From NCBI GenBank assembly GCA_024235095.1, contig JACKNC010000001.1, positions 1 to 64,000 of the forward strand: 64,000 nt of DNA. Reading direction: 5' to 3'. A program made the position numbers and the translations under genes. Within the stretch, counting starts at the first letter, position 1. Every line of letters begins with the position of its first letter. The DNA is from Gammaproteobacteria bacterium (GTDB lineage: Bacteria > Pseudomonadota > Gammaproteobacteria > Competibacterales > Competibacteraceae). Of this stretch, positions 55,089-64,000 are shown piece by piece. The notes beneath the pieces were generated by a model. That model worked only from the letters and a program-made list of their open reading frames with translations, had not been told where the DNA came from and searched no databases.

Positions 55089-55188
55089 CTCCCCCCTTTG
55101 AAAAAGGGGGGCCGGGGGGGATTTCGACAGACAGCGTCGATCCACGGTGTTTAAATCCCCCCTCACCCCCCTTTGCTAAAGGGGGGGA
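55089..55188. repeat. Inverted pair of C/G-run palindromic units (REP-like) between cobO and relA
   Basis: Left unit tccccccttt with gaaaaaggggggccgggg and ggattt at 55089-55124; right unit is its near-complement, from aaatcccccctcaccccc to aaagggggggga at 55153-55188. Each unit is itself a hairpin, and the pair forms a larger one. It sits between the convergent genes cobO and relA and may terminate both transcripts. Confidence 0.75.
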
Positions 55189-55229
55189 ATCCAGAATTCA
55201 AAACCTATCGAGAAACGGTATAATCAGCT

Positions 55230-57374
55230 TCAGCTCTTCCGATAGGCTTCCATCACATTGCGCAACTGGCTGATCTTGTCCAGCACCCGACTGAGTTGCA
55301 GCACATCCGTGATTTCCAGGGTGAGTCCCATTCGAGCAATCGAAGTCTCCCGGTCAGTCAGCGTATTGGCGCCCAGCACATTGACCTGCTCATTGGCTAG
55401 AATCGAGGTAATGTCCCGCAATAGACCCGAGCGGTCGTGGGCAATGATCATGATATCCACTGGATAGGTGGTCGGCGTCTCGCCCCAACCCACGTCAATC
55501 ACCCGCTCGCCATGTCGATTAGCCAAGGCCAGCAGGTTGGCGCAATCCTGTCGGTGAATGGTCACGCCGCGTCCCTGAGTGATGTAACCAGCAATCGGTT
55601 CAAACGGAGCCGGTTGGCAGCAATGGGCAATCTGCGTCAGTAACTGCCCAACGCCGCGAATCTGCACATCATTTTTACCCGGCTCAGCCGTTTTCGGCTT
55701 GCGGACCACCGGCAGACTATCCTCGGCGGGCGGCGCTTGCGGTAGTAAATCCTGAATTTTGGACACCACTTGACCGGTGGTCAGCGCGCCATGACCAACA
55801 GTGGCGAATAACTCGTCAGGCTTGGCGAATCCAAGCCGCTCGGCGACTTTTTCCAGTTTGAGATGGCGAACGCCCAGTCGCTGAAATTCCCGTTCCAGAA
55901 CCGTGCGGCCCGCGATAATGCTCTTGTCCTGATCCTGCTGAATAAACCATTGCCGGATTTTGGCGCGCGCCCGATTGCTCTTGACATAGCCTAAGTGGGG
56001 ACTGAGCCAGTCACGGCTAGGCCCACCGGTCTTGGTGGTCAGCACATCCACCTGCTCGCCGGTCTTGAGTTCGTAGGTTAATGGCACAATCCGGCCATTG
56101 ACCTTGGCGCCCCGGCAACGATGCCCAACCTCGGTGTGGACGTGATAGGCAAAATCCAGCGGAGTCGCCCCTTGCGGCAACTCGACAATCGCGCCTTTGG
56201 GGGTAATAGCGTACACCCGGTCTTGAAACGCCTCGGCCTTGAACCGCTCCAGCAAGTCGCCTTCGTCAGTATCTTCTTCACGATATTCCAGCATTTGCCG
56301 CAGCCAGGCAATTTGCTGAGCCGCCGCTTCGCCCGGACCCCCGCCGCCTTCCTTGTAGCGCCAGTGCGCAGCAATACCCAGTTCAGCATTGCTGTGCATA
56401 TCGAAGGTGCGAATCTGGACTTCCAGATTTCGGCCTTCCGGTCCTACCACCGCAGTATGCAGCGATTGGTAACCGTTCGGCTTGGGATGGGCGATATAGT
56501 CATCGAATTCCTGATGGATATGATTCCAGTGTGCATGAACGACACCGAGCGCCGCGTAACAATCATTGACAGTGTCGACCAGCACCCGCACTGCGCGCAC
56601 GTCAAAAACCTGCTCGAAGGACAGTTTCTTGCGCTGCATCTTGCGCCAGATACTGTAGATGTGCTTGACCCGTCCGCTGACTTCGGCATGGAGGCGAGCA
56701 TCCCGCAAATAGCCGCGCAATTCCTCCATAACCTGGGCAATATACTGTTCCCGGTCTGCGCGGCGCTGCTCAAGCGCGGTGGCTAGTTGCTTATAAGTCG
56801 TGGGTTCCAGATAACGGAGCGCCAGATCTTCCATTTCCCACTTGATGCGGCCAATGCCAAGCCGATTGGCCAACGGTGAAAAGACGTCCAGCGTCTCCCG
56901 GGCAATGCGTTGCTGCTCTTCCAGCGTCAACCGACCGAGTTGCCGGAGGTTGTGGAGTTGCATCGCCAGCCGGATCAGGACTACGCGCAGATCCTGAGCC
57001 ATCGCCAACAGCATTTTGCGCAGGCTTTCCAGCTGACGGCCAACATGCTGGCTACTCTGGTGCAGTTCGCCAATTGCGTCGAGCTTGATCACGCCATCGA
57101 CCAAATGCGCAATGGTTTCTCCGAACTGTTCTCGTAAATCCGCCAACGTCAGTGGTCCAGCAACCACAGCTGGGTGCAGTAAGGCGGCGGCGGCGGCTTC
57201 GTAGTCCATACCCAGGTCGGTCAGGAGATCGGCAACCGCCAACTCCGGTTCACCCCCCAGTCCGTAGGCGCGCCGCACGATTTCAATCTGTGCGGGCATC
57301 CATTGGACGCTGAGCGTATTCAACCACGTATCGAAATCCGCGCCGGCGAGCGCGGTCTGTCTGGAAGCGACCAT
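55230..57374 (-). CDS. relA: GTP pyrophosphokinase (ppGpp synthetase I)
   Basis: 714 residues from ATG 57374 (GGGGA six bases upstream; begins MVAS as E. coli RelA begins MVAV). A longer frame to 57470 was rejected. The N-terminal hydrolase domain lacks the HD metal motif, so it is synthase-only. Synthetase domain: GRVKHIYSIWRKMQRK, FDVRAVRVLV, FDDYIAHPKPNGYQSLHT, EVQIRT. Then TGS (VYAITPKGAIVELPQGATPLDFAYHVH), the Zn-finger CCQP motif and a C-terminal ACT domain. It makes ppGpp on stalled ribosomes. Confidence 0.96.
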   Translation of the reverse strand: MVASRQTALAGADFDTWLNTLSVQWMPAQIEIVRRAYGLGGEPELAVADLLTDLGMDYEAAAAALLHPAVVAGPLTLADLREQFGETIAHLVDGVIKLDAIGELHQSSQHVGRQLESLRKMLLAMAQDLRVVLIRLAMQLHNLRQLGRLTLEEQQRIARETLDVFSPLANRLGIGRIKWEMEDLALRYLEPTTYKQLATALEQRRADREQYIAQVMEELRGYLRDARLHAEVSGRVKHIYSIWRKMQRKKLSFEQVFDVRAVRVLVDTVNDCYAALGVVHAHWNHIHQEFDDYIAHPKPNGYQSLHTAVVGPEGRNLEVQIRTFDMHSNAELGIAAHWRYKEGGGGPGEAAAQQIAWLRQMLEYREEDTDEGDLLERFKAEAFQDRVYAITPKGAIVELPQGATPLDFAYHVHTEVGHRCRGAKVNGRIVPLTYELKTGEQVDVLTTKTGGPSRDWLSPHLGYVKSNRARAKIRQWFIQQDQDKSIIAGRTVLEREFQRLGVRHLKLEKVAERLGFAKPDELFATVGHGALTTGQVVSKIQDLLPQAPPAEDSLPVVRKPKTAEPGKNDVQIRGVGQLLTQIAHCCQPAPFEPIAGYITQGRGVTIHRQDCANLLALANRHGERVIDVGWGETPTTYPVDIMIIAHDRSGLLRDITSILANEQVNVLGANTLTDRETSIARMGLTLEITDVLQLSRVLDKISQLRNVMEAYRKS

Positions 57375-57551
57375 GTTGCATCCCCAGAAAGCGGCCCGAA
57401 GTGGGCATAACGCCCAGACCGGCAAGCCGGCGGGGCGAACGACGGGGGTTGGAAGCGGATCGAGGGTCAAACGATGATGCCGGTCTCTCGCCCCTGTGTG
57501 GATGAGTGGGAGACCGGCCTGTTCGAAGCCTCTGGCAAATCGAGCGTGCGT

Positions 57552-57947
57552 CTAATTATTCTTGGCGCCCTGATCGACCCATTTGCGCAGGAGAGCAAGT
57601 TGTTCTTCTGGCAATTTCACTTTGCCATGCGGCATTTGGATAGAAGGGTCAACGCCGGGCCGACCTTCGGCCAACCGGTTCAGACTACTGTTGAGACTCT
57701 GGCCGGGAATGATAACCGGCCCCATTTTAGTGCCTTTCATCAGCTCCTCGTAGGTGCCCACCGCCAGACCGCTCTTCTGGTAGCCCTCGCCATCAGGCGC
57801 AGTATGGCATTCCGCGCAGCTGGTCTTCAGAATGGGCAATACATCCTTCTGAAAGCTGACCGGCTTCTCCGGTTTTTCCACCGAGCAGCCCGCCAGCGTC
57901 CCCAGCCCTAGTATTAACGCGGATACAAGCAGTTTATGAGAGTTCAT
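57552..57947 (-). CDS. Lipoprotein with a single c-type cytochrome domain
   Basis: 131 residues. Signal with lipobox LAGC (Cys21), then the heme site CAECH (Cys44, Cys47, His48) and a likely distal Met in IQMPHGK. The pattern FQKDVLPILKTSCAECH resembles the small cytochrome domains of planctomycete-type cytochromes (PSCyt1). It should be a membrane-anchored periplasmic electron carrier. No oxidoreductase is adjacent; divergent from glgB. Confidence 0.87.
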   Translation of the reverse strand: MNSHKLLVSALILGLGTLAGCSVEKPEKPVSFQKDVLPILKTSCAECHTAPDGEGYQKSGLAVGTYEELMKGTKMGPVIIPGQSLNSSLNRLAEGRPGVDPSIQMPHGKVKLPEEQLALLRKWVDQGAKNN

Positions 57948-58310
57948 GGATCGTCCTTTGGATAAGTTTTAGACGGGTTTGGATGATACGATGCTCATCT
58001 TATCAGACTCCGGGCGCGCGTGGATGCCTTGACGAGGGGAATCGATTATGCGTTTGGTAGTCTGCAGTTGATATGACTTCCTCCGGGTTCTCGTACGATA
58101 TAATCCCTACAAGAAATCATCCTTAGAGTAATCGGCGTTATACTTACCTGAACGATTGGCGCGCCTGGCGCAGGATGCCTGATCGCAGACGCTCGCTGAC
58201 TTTCCAAGCTCAGGCAATGCCGTGATGCTTGCTTACAACTTTGCCATCAGGCGCTGCGGTCCAAAGCATCAACCGCTGCCAGGCATGGCCTCCACCGTCA
58301 ACATAACAGG
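57948..58310. promoter_or_regulatory. Divergent intergenic region before glgB
   Basis: 363 bases without a gene. TATAAT at 58099-58104 on the plus strand is a possible -10 box for glgB, with no convincing -35. The remainder up to glgB would be a leader of about 200 bases with partial inverted repeats such as gcctggcgcagg; no known riboswitch is recognised. Confidence 0.4.
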
Positions 58311-60659
58311 ATGAACAACGTGACGAGTCCAAAGCTTAACCCCGAATTACAACGTATCGTTGAAGCCCGCCATCATGATCCCTTTGCTGTGTTGGGCCGC
58401 CATCCCCAGGACAAAAAGGTCGTGGTGCGCGCCCATTTGCCTTATGCCAAGGAAGTCCATATCGCTGAGGGCAACCTGCCGATGGAGCGTGTCCCTAACA
58501 CCGACCTGTTTGAATGGCAGGGCAAGGTCGACCAGGTGCCGGAGCGTTATCGGCTGATTTGGCGCGATGGGGATCACCACGAGCATATTTCCTACGACCC
58601 CTACTGTTTCCCGCCGCAACTACCTGATTTCGATCTGTACCTGTTCGGCGAGGGCAAGCATTGGCATTCCTACCGTTTCCTGGGCGCGCACCCGCATGAA
58701 GCCGATGGGGTCGCTGGCGTCCTGTTTGCCGTCTGGGCGCCGAATGCGGAGCGGGTTAGTGTGGTGGGCAGCTTCAATCGCTGGGATGGACGCATTCATC
58801 CGATGCGGGTGCGCGGTGGCAGTGGCGTCTGGGAATTGTTTATCCCCAATCTCTGTCCCGGCGACCTGTACAAGTTCGAAATCCGCAACCGCCACAGCGG
58901 TGCGGTGCTCTTGAAGTCTGATCCCTATGGTCAGCATTTTGAACTGCGGCCCAGCACTGCCACGATTGTCGCCAAACCCAATAGTTATGCCTGGCGTGAC
59001 GACGAATGGTTAAACAAGCGCAAGCAGGCGGACTGGCTGCACGCGCCGATGTCTATTTACGAGGTTCATCTGGGTTCATGGCGGCGCGGCTGGGAAGGCG
59101 AATTCATGAACTACCGGGATCTGGCTCATCAACTGGTCGAATATGTCAAGGACTTGGGTTTCAGCCACATTGAATTGCTGCCGATTACCGAACATCCTTA
59201 TGATGCGTCCTGGGGTTATCAAACCACCGGTTATTATGCGCCCACCAGCCGGTTTGGCACGCCGGATGATTTCCGTTATTTCATTGATTACTGCCATCAA
59301 CACGATGTAGGCGTTATCCTCGACTGGGTTCCAGCCCACTTCCCCAAGGACGCCCACGGTCTGGCCCGTTTCGACGGCGAACCGCTCTACGAACATGCCG
59401 ACCCGCGCAAGGGCGAGCACCTCGACTGGTCGACGCTGATTTTTAACTTTGGCCGCTACGAGGTGAAGAACTTCCTGCTTTCAAGCGCCTTGTACTGGGT
59501 CGAGGAATTCCATCTGGATGGGCTGCGAGTCGATGCGGTCGCGTCCATGCTGTACCTGGACTACTCACGCAAGGAAGGCGAATGGATCCCCAACAAGTAT
59601 GGTGGCCGCGAGAATCTGGAAGCGATCGACTTTATGCGGGAACTGAACACGGTCGTGCATAGTGAGCATCCCGGCGCGATGGTGATCGCCGAGGAATCGA
59701 CCTCCTGGCCGCAGGTCACCCGCCCGACCTATCTGGGCGGGTTGGGTTTCAGCATGAAATGGAATATGGGCTGGATGAACGACACCCTGCGCTATATGGC
59801 GCAAAATCCCATTCATCGCAAATATCATCACGACCTGCTGACCTTCAGCATGTTGTACTGTTTCACCGAGAATTTCATGCTGCCGTTCTCGCATGACGAG
59901 GTGGTGCATGGCAAAGGCTCAATGACTAACAAGATGCCAGGCGACGAGTGGCAACGTTTTGCCAATCTGCGGTTGCTTTATCTCTACATGTTCACTCACC
60001 CCGGCAAGAAGCTGTTGTTTATGGGTACCGAATTCGGTCAGGGCACTGAATGGAACAGCGCAGTCACGCTGGACTGGTATGTGCTCCAGTACGACTTCCA
60101 CAAGGGTATGCAATTACTGGTCAAGGATCTAAACCGGCTCTATCATAGCGAACAGGCATTGCATCACTATGAATTTGAATGGCAGGGTTTCGACTGGGTT
60201 GACTGCCATGATGCCGAACAGTCAATTTTGAGCTACTTGCGCAAGAAGGACGATGATTTTCTGGTGGTCGTCGTCAATTTCACGCCGGTGCCGCGCCACG
60301 GCTATCGAATCGGGGTGCCGCGCACCGGGCGTTATACGGAAGTTTTCAACTCCGATTCGCATTATTACGCTGGGAGCGGCGTAGGTAATGGCGGGGTGGA
60401 TCTGATCGCCGAAGAGCAGCCCTGGATGGACCGACCCTATTCGATCTCGGTCACTGTACCGCCGCTGGGTGGGATCGTCCTGCGTCCCGAGGAGCCGCCG
60501 CTGAAACCGTTGGCGGTCGTAGCCGAGGTTGCGGATGACGCAACAGTTGCGGATGAAGCCTTGGCATCGGAGGCGCTGGTCCCGACGATCAACGCCTCGC
60601 CAACAGCGGCGGTCGCCACGCCGGAGTCGGTTGAAGAAGAATTGGCGCAACCCGAGTAG
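58311..60659 (+). CDS. glgB: 1,4-alpha-glucan branching enzyme
   Basis: 782 residues. It forms alpha-1,6 branches in glycogen. N-terminal CBM48-type domains ([35 protein letters not shown]), GH13 barrel with nucleophile Asp408 ([22 protein letters not shown]), acid/base Glu461 (AEES) and [12 protein letters not shown]. About 50 Ala/Val/Glu-rich residues follow the usual end, an unusual tail. A GTG at 58320 with AGGA eight bases upstream is an alternative start. No other glycogen genes are adjacent. Confidence 0.96.
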   Translation: MNNVTSPKLNPELQRIVEARHHDPFAVLGRHPQDKKVVVRAHLPYAKEVHIAEGNLPMERVPNTDLFEWQGKVDQVPERYRLIWRDGDHHEHISYDPYCFPPQLPDFDLYLFGEGKHWHSYRFLGAHPHEADGVAGVLFAVWAPNAERVSVVGSFNRWDGRIHPMRVRGGSGVWELFIPNLCPGDLYKFEIRNRHSGAVLLKSDPYGQHFELRPSTATIVAKPNSYAWRDDEWLNKRKQADWLHAPMSIYEVHLGSWRRGWEGEFMNYRDLAHQLVEYVKDLGFSHIELLPITEHPYDASWGYQTTGYYAPTSRFGTPDDFRYFIDYCHQHDVGVILDWVPAHFPKDAHGLARFDGEPLYEHADPRKGEHLDWSTLIFNFGRYEVKNFLLSSALYWVEEFHLDGLRVDAVASMLYLDYSRKEGEWIPNKYGGRENLEAIDFMRELNTVVHSEHPGAMVIAEESTSWPQVTRPTYLGGLGFSMKWNMGWMNDTLRYMAQNPIHRKYHHDLLTFSMLYCFTENFMLPFSHDEVVHGKGSMTNKMPGDEWQRFANLRLLYLYMFTHPGKKLLFMGTEFGQGTEWNSAVTLDWYVLQYDFHKGMQLLVKDLNRLYHSEQALHHYEFEWQGFDWVDCHDAEQSILSYLRKKDDDFLVVVVNFTPVPRHGYRIGVPRTGRYTEVFNSDSHYYAGSGVGNGGVDLIAEEQPWMDRPYSISVTVPPLGGIVLRPEEPPLKPLAVVAEVADDATVADEALASEALVPTINASPTAAVATPESVEEELAQPE

Positions 60660-60676
60660 GATGATTGAGCGTTTGT

Positions 60677-60706
60677 GACCACTGGCGATCGCGATCGCCA
60701 GTGGTC
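60677..60706. terminator. 30-bp perfect palindrome after glgB
   Basis: gaccactggcgatcg at 60677-60691 and its exact complement to 60706, with no spacer; the centre contains GCGATCGC. It lies 17 bases after the glgB stop and just before the ligase-like gene. No T-tract follows, so it could be a terminator, an RNA-stabilising hairpin or a protein site. Confidence 0.6.
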
Positions 60707-60722
60707 GTGGTGTTTCATCGTA

Positions 60723-63182
60723 ATGAACAGGCTAGACTTGACCGATGTTGTGCTCAAAAGGCTTCATATCACTCTACTAATCGTCGCGGTATGGGCCGTG
60801 ATGCTCCCCATGGGGCTGGTGGCGTGGCGCTATCCGTTAGGGGGGAACGGACTATTATCGATTCTGGCCGGATACGCTTTCATCCTCTGGTATTGGCCAG
60901 CCGGCTGGTTGGCGATTTTGCCCTTTGTTTTGCTGGCGGTCGATCTGACTCCCTGGACCGGCTGGCTGCTCTGTGATGAAGCCGATATGGTTCTCGCTAT
61001 CACTGTGGCGATCGGCTATTCGCGGCTTGCATGGACTCCACCGATTCACCGGCTTACGCCTGTCGCTGCACCGCTGTTGCTACTGTTTTTAGCGGCTTTC
61101 CTCGTCAGTCTGATTCGCGGTTTGTGGCCGCTGCCTGTTCCAGATTTTAATGCGCTAACGGATTACACTAATTCCTACAATGGGTTGCGGATTGCCAAGG
61201 GGACACTTTGGGCGCTGCTGCTCTTGCCGCTGTTGCGCCGAACACTGGCGGAGAATCATGCACAGCGTTATCTGCTGTCCGGCTTACTGATAGCCTTGAC
61301 AGGGGTCAGCACCGTGGTCTTCTGGGAACGCCTGACATTTACCGGTTTGCTGGATTTTTCCAGCGACTACCGGGCGACTGGCCCCTTCTCTGCGATGCAT
61401 ACCGGAGGCGCGACTCTGGATGGATCACTCGCTCTGTTGACGCCATTCGCCATACTATGGCTTTTGCAAGCAAGACAATTGAACCATGCCATTTTGGCTG
61501 TGATTATCGTCGGCCTCAGCGTTTACGCGATCACAGCGACTTTTTCACGGGGGCTTTATCTGGGGTTTGGGATTTCTGTGGCTATCATCAGTGTGAGTGC
61601 GCTTCGCGGTCGGCGTGATTCCCGCAAGCCCTTATGGCAATCTTTATTGCTACTATCACTGTTATGCCTGATCGCCGGTCTGCTCTTTCAGGTTTTCGCA
61701 ACCGGTGGTTACCGCACGCTGGCTGCAACTCTGGCGTTGTTGATCAGCGCCTTGTTCGTCGGTAGCCTGTCACGTGCGCTATTGCCTGGGGGGTCGCACC
61801 TTGCTATAGGCTTTGTCGCCTGTCTGACCGGCCAGTGGCTACTCTGGCAGTGGTTGGCCAAAGGCGCTTATTGGGCCTTCGGGTTGGCGGCGATGATCTG
61901 GATTGCCGGAATTCTTATCTTTGGCGGCAAGCATCGGCCGGTTGGCGTCATGCTGGGGATGGTTGGCTTTACCGGAATGGTGGTGGGGACAGGATTGGTC
62001 GCGTGGCGCTGGGGAGGCAAACCGGCTCTAATCAGCACCCTGCCGGCTATGGGCCTGGCCTTGGGTCTGGTGATCCTGAATTTTCGTTTTCGCGTCTGGC
62101 GTTGGGAGCGATCGACTGTGCTGGGCGCGGGTCTGACGGCAATGATCCTGGGCATCAGCATCCCTGTAACGGGAAATTACTATATGGAACAACGTTTTTC
62201 TCAGGCCGAGCATGATTGGGAAACCCGTTTGCAACACTGGCGGGCGGTTCTGTTCATGATGAATGCCGATTGGGCTACTGATTTGTGGGGCATGGGCATT
62301 GGCAAGTTTCCAGCAACTTATTTCTGGCGCAATCCCGCTGATGAATTTCCAGGTAATCTCCAATACGAAACTGAAAACAACAATACCTTCCTGCGGATCA
62401 GTGGCGCCCGTTATCCGCGTGGCTATGGCGAACCGTTGCGCATTGGTCAGCGGGTAGCGCCGCAACTCTATACACTTTATACGCTGTCTCTGGACGCGCG
62501 CGCTCCGGAAAAACCGGCGATAGTTAATATAGCGCTCTGTCAAAAATGGCTGCTTTATCCTTTCGGTTGCAGCGGGCGTTCGCTGAAGATTGAAAATCGC
62601 GACTGGCAACATTTCGAGATAACGTTGAATACATTAGGGTTTGCTGGAGATGTCTGGGGATCGCGCCGCACTGCCCAATTAATATTGAGTAACTCTACCG
62701 GCGGCGCTCTGTTGGATGTCGATAATATTCAACTGAACGACCCTATCTCTGGCGCTGAATTGCTTGCGAATGGCAATTTCTCCCACGGCGGCGACCGCTG
62801 GTTTTTCACCAGTGACCGCCACCATTTGCCTTGGCATGCCAAGAATTTGTGGCTAAATATACTCTTCGATCAGGGTTGGATCGGAGTAGTGCTGTTCGGA
62901 CTGCTAACCTTACTAGGATTGGGGCGGGCTTTTCTTGAATTCGAACATCGTGACAATTCCCTGGCGTTAGCCTTGCTTGCATCGCTGTCGGGTTTTCTCA
63001 CTGTAGGACTGTTTAACAGCTTGCTGGATGTGCCGCGGTTGACCCTGATGTACTATTTGCTGCTCTTTACCACATTATTGGAACCGTTCCCTTTGGTTAA
63101 AACCGGCCAGCCTGTCCACGCTCATCGGCCCACGGCGAATCACCACGTCCCCAGCCACTCCCGCGTCCAGGCTGCAACCTGA
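60723..63182 (+). CDS. O-antigen ligase-like membrane protein with inserted extracytoplasmic jelly-roll-like domain
   Basis: 819 residues from ATG 60723 (a frame back to 60675 runs through the palindrome). About twelve or more membrane segments. The Wzy/WaaL-type periplasmic core shows RLQHWRAVLFMMNAD and LWGMGIGKFP before, and HAKNLWLNILFDQGWIG after, a roughly 190-residue insert. The insert (YTLSLDARAPEKPA, LLDVDNIQLND, AELLANGNFSHGGDRWFFT) looks like a carbohydrate-binding jelly roll of CBM4/9 type. Likely transfers or polymerises glycans at the periplasmic face; exosortase context suggests a surface polymer. Ends convergent with, and overlapping by 43 bases, the hydrolase gene. Confidence 0.72.
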   Translation: MNRLDLTDVVLKRLHITLLIVAVWAVMLPMGLVAWRYPLGGNGLLSILAGYAFILWYWPAGWLAILPFVLLAVDLTPWTGWLLCDEADMVLAITVAIGYSRLAWTPPIHRLTPVAAPLLLLFLAAFLVSLIRGLWPLPVPDFNALTDYTNSYNGLRIAKGTLWALLLLPLLRRTLAENHAQRYLLSGLLIALTGVSTVVFWERLTFTGLLDFSSDYRATGPFSAMHTGGATLDGSLALLTPFAILWLLQARQLNHAILAVIIVGLSVYAITATFSRGLYLGFGISVAIISVSALRGRRDSRKPLWQSLLLLSLLCLIAGLLFQVFATGGYRTLAATLALLISALFVGSLSRALLPGGSHLAIGFVACLTGQWLLWQWLAKGAYWAFGLAAMIWIAGILIFGGKHRPVGVMLGMVGFTGMVVGTGLVAWRWGGKPALISTLPAMGLALGLVILNFRFRVWRWERSTVLGAGLTAMILGISIPVTGNYYMEQRFSQAEHDWETRLQHWRAVLFMMNADWATDLWGMGIGKFPATYFWRNPADEFPGNLQYETENNNTFLRISGARYPRGYGEPLRIGQRVAPQLYTLYTLSLDARAPEKPAIVNIALCQKWLLYPFGCSGRSLKIENRDWQHFEITLNTLGFAGDVWGSRRTAQLILSNSTGGALLDVDNIQLNDPISGAELLANGNFSHGGDRWFFTSDRHHLPWHAKNLWLNILFDQGWIGVVLFGLLTLLGLGRAFLEFEHRDNSLALALLASLSGFLTVGLFNSLLDVPRLTLMYYLLLFTTLLEPFPLVKTGQPVHAHRPTANHHVPSHSRVQAAT

Positions 63183-64000
63183 TCCCGCCATTCGCGACAA
63201 GAGAAGGTATGATTCGCCTCGGCGTATTCGCGCACCGTAACCCGTGGCTGCGCCAGCAAGCGCCGCCAGGTTCGCGCTGTCCTGGTCATATCCCGGAATT
63301 CGGCGGCGGTTAGATCATCGCCGCTGAGAATCAGCAGAATCGGACCGTGGAAGCGACGCCAGCCGTCGGCCATACGCTCGGGCAAGGGTCTCTGTTCCGG
63401 ATGGGCCGCGACCGCCTTGCCTGAGTCGACTGGCCGAGCTTGTCCAAGCAGCGTCCACAGCGAGCGCCAAGCCGCGCTGAACGCAAAATCGCCGCGCCGG
63501 ATCTTGCGCCACAGATCAGGACTGATCAACCGGCTCAGGTAATAGTGGCGGAGGTAGGCGCGCGCCTGTCCCGCCTCGGTGCGCGCCCAAGGATTCAGCA
63601 GCACGAGTCCAGAAACGCGCGGGTCGCGCCAGGCATAGAACAACGCCGCGGAGGCCGCGTCGCACAGCCCCCAGATGACGATTTCCCGCAATTGGGGAAG
63701 CTGCTGAGAAAAGGCGTCCAGCGCCGCGTGAATATCGGCATCGATATTTTCAAAACCGGTAAACTCGCCTCCACCGTCACCCATACCGCGATAGTCAAAA
63801 CGCAACACCGGAACGCCGGCTTGAGCTAAGCTCCGCGCCAGCAAGATGAACTGGCGGTGACTGCCAACGCGATACTGCGGTCCGCCAACGACCACCAACA
63901 CCCCTCGGGTCGCATCCGGCGCGCCGGTATGCAAAATACCTGGCAGTTCCGTGTCTTCACAAGGGAAAACCAGCGCAGTTTCCGCGAAAGCGGGGTTCAT
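63140..64000 (-). CDS. Exosortase-A-system-associated hydrolase 1 (alpha/beta hydrolase)
   Basis: 286 residues, ATG at the last bases of the window (63998-64000). The sequence LVVVGGPQYRVGSHRQFILLARSLA, VLRFDYRGMGDGGGEF and WGLCDAASAALFYA matches the hydrolase 1 family that accompanies exosortase A and polysaccharide genes; Cys replaces Ser in the nucleophile elbow (GLCDAAS) and a late His is in EANHTFS. Probably part of an exosortase/exopolysaccharide locus continuing right of the window. Confidence 0.88.
   Translation of the reverse strand: MNPAFAETALVFPCEDTELPGILHTGAPDATRGVLVVVGGPQYRVGSHRQFILLARSLAQAGVPVLRFDYRGMGDGGGEFTGFENIDADIHAALDAFSQQLPQLREIVIWGLCDAASAALFYAWRDPRVSGLVLLNPWARTEAGQARAYLRHYYLSRLISPDLWRKIRRGDFAFSAAWRSLWTLLGQARPVDSGKAVAAHPEQRPLPERMADGWRRFHGPILLILSGDDLTAAEFRDMTRTARTWRRLLAQPRVTVREYAEANHTFSCREWRDQVAAWTREWLGTW

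Noticed and set aside
60684..60699. GCGATCGC as a cyanobacterial HIP1 signature
   Set aside because: It occurs in a single palindrome, and all genes point to a gammaproteobacterium.

Overview
The window reads as chromosomal DNA of a gammaproteobacterium. Evidence: the order tRNA-fMet, rimP, nusA, infB; the wrbA-DUF2069 pair; MucD, PilU, LpxL-type acyltransferase and RelA sequences of gammaproteobacterial type; and PEP-CTERM/exosortase-A markers (a PEP-CTERM protein at 51843-52667 and an exosortase-associated hydrolase at the right edge). The glycogen branching enzyme, the exopolysaccharide precursor genes and the very large hybrid kinases would fit a Competibacter-like or Chromatiales-like environmental lineage. 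That placement is inference; no taxonomic marker gene was compared.

Layout. 1-3407 (minus): translation/transcription operon tRNA-fMet, rimP, nusA, infB (infB runs off the left edge), with a leader that holds two tiny ORFs and an attenuator-like hairpin. 3468-5496: wrbA-DUF2069, a small lipoprotein and a TlpA-like thioredoxin. 5497-5886: a decayed IS5-type transposase end and a 90-bp MITE-like element. 5887-28616 (all minus): six hybrid sensor kinases in a row plus a PhnD-like binding protein. All six kinases end in HisKA-HATPase-REC-HPt with nearly identical cores but different sensor ends (HAMP, single PAS, Cache plus PAS, MASE1-CHASE, V4R-like plus five PAS). 28684-30065: junkyard with a truncated IS110 transposase, an internally deleted copy of one kinase gene, and a second MITE-like element inside that copy. 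30071-33946 (minus): mucD, accA, tilS. 34130-35302 (plus): pilU. 35412-41866 (minus): ugd, manC, manB, DUF945, mazG; the first three supply GDP-mannose and UDP-glucuronate for exopolysaccharide. 41990-47481: DUF2007 and lipid A-type acyltransferase, TAXI binding protein, GFA protein, a 65-residue Cys-rich ORF, tRNA-Arg(CCT), NRDE protein with an atypical FixJ-like regulator, enoyl-CoA hydratase. 47533-55048: late cobalamin genes (threonine-phosphate decarboxylase, cbiB, cobQ, cobO) with cidA and lrgB embedded; cidA and lrgB are separated by a 2.3-kb insert carrying an orphan AbrB-type antitoxin, a LamG/PEP-CTERM protein and an AT-rich regulatory-looking stretch. 55230-64000: relA, a lipoprotein cytochrome, glgB, an O-antigen-ligase-like protein with an inserted jelly-roll-like domain, and an exosortase-A-associated hydrolase.

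How it fits together. Envelope and exopolysaccharide functions recur (ManBC, Ugd, ligase-like protein, exosortase hydrolase, PEP-CTERM protein, acyltransferase, PilU). The kinase array is the most unusual block: six phosphorelay inputs with no response regulator beside them. The strongest non-coding signals are two elements that share 14-bp terminal inverted repeats, each flanked by its own perfect 5-bp target duplication, and two identical 19-bp boxes in the AT-rich region upstream of the PEP-CTERM gene.
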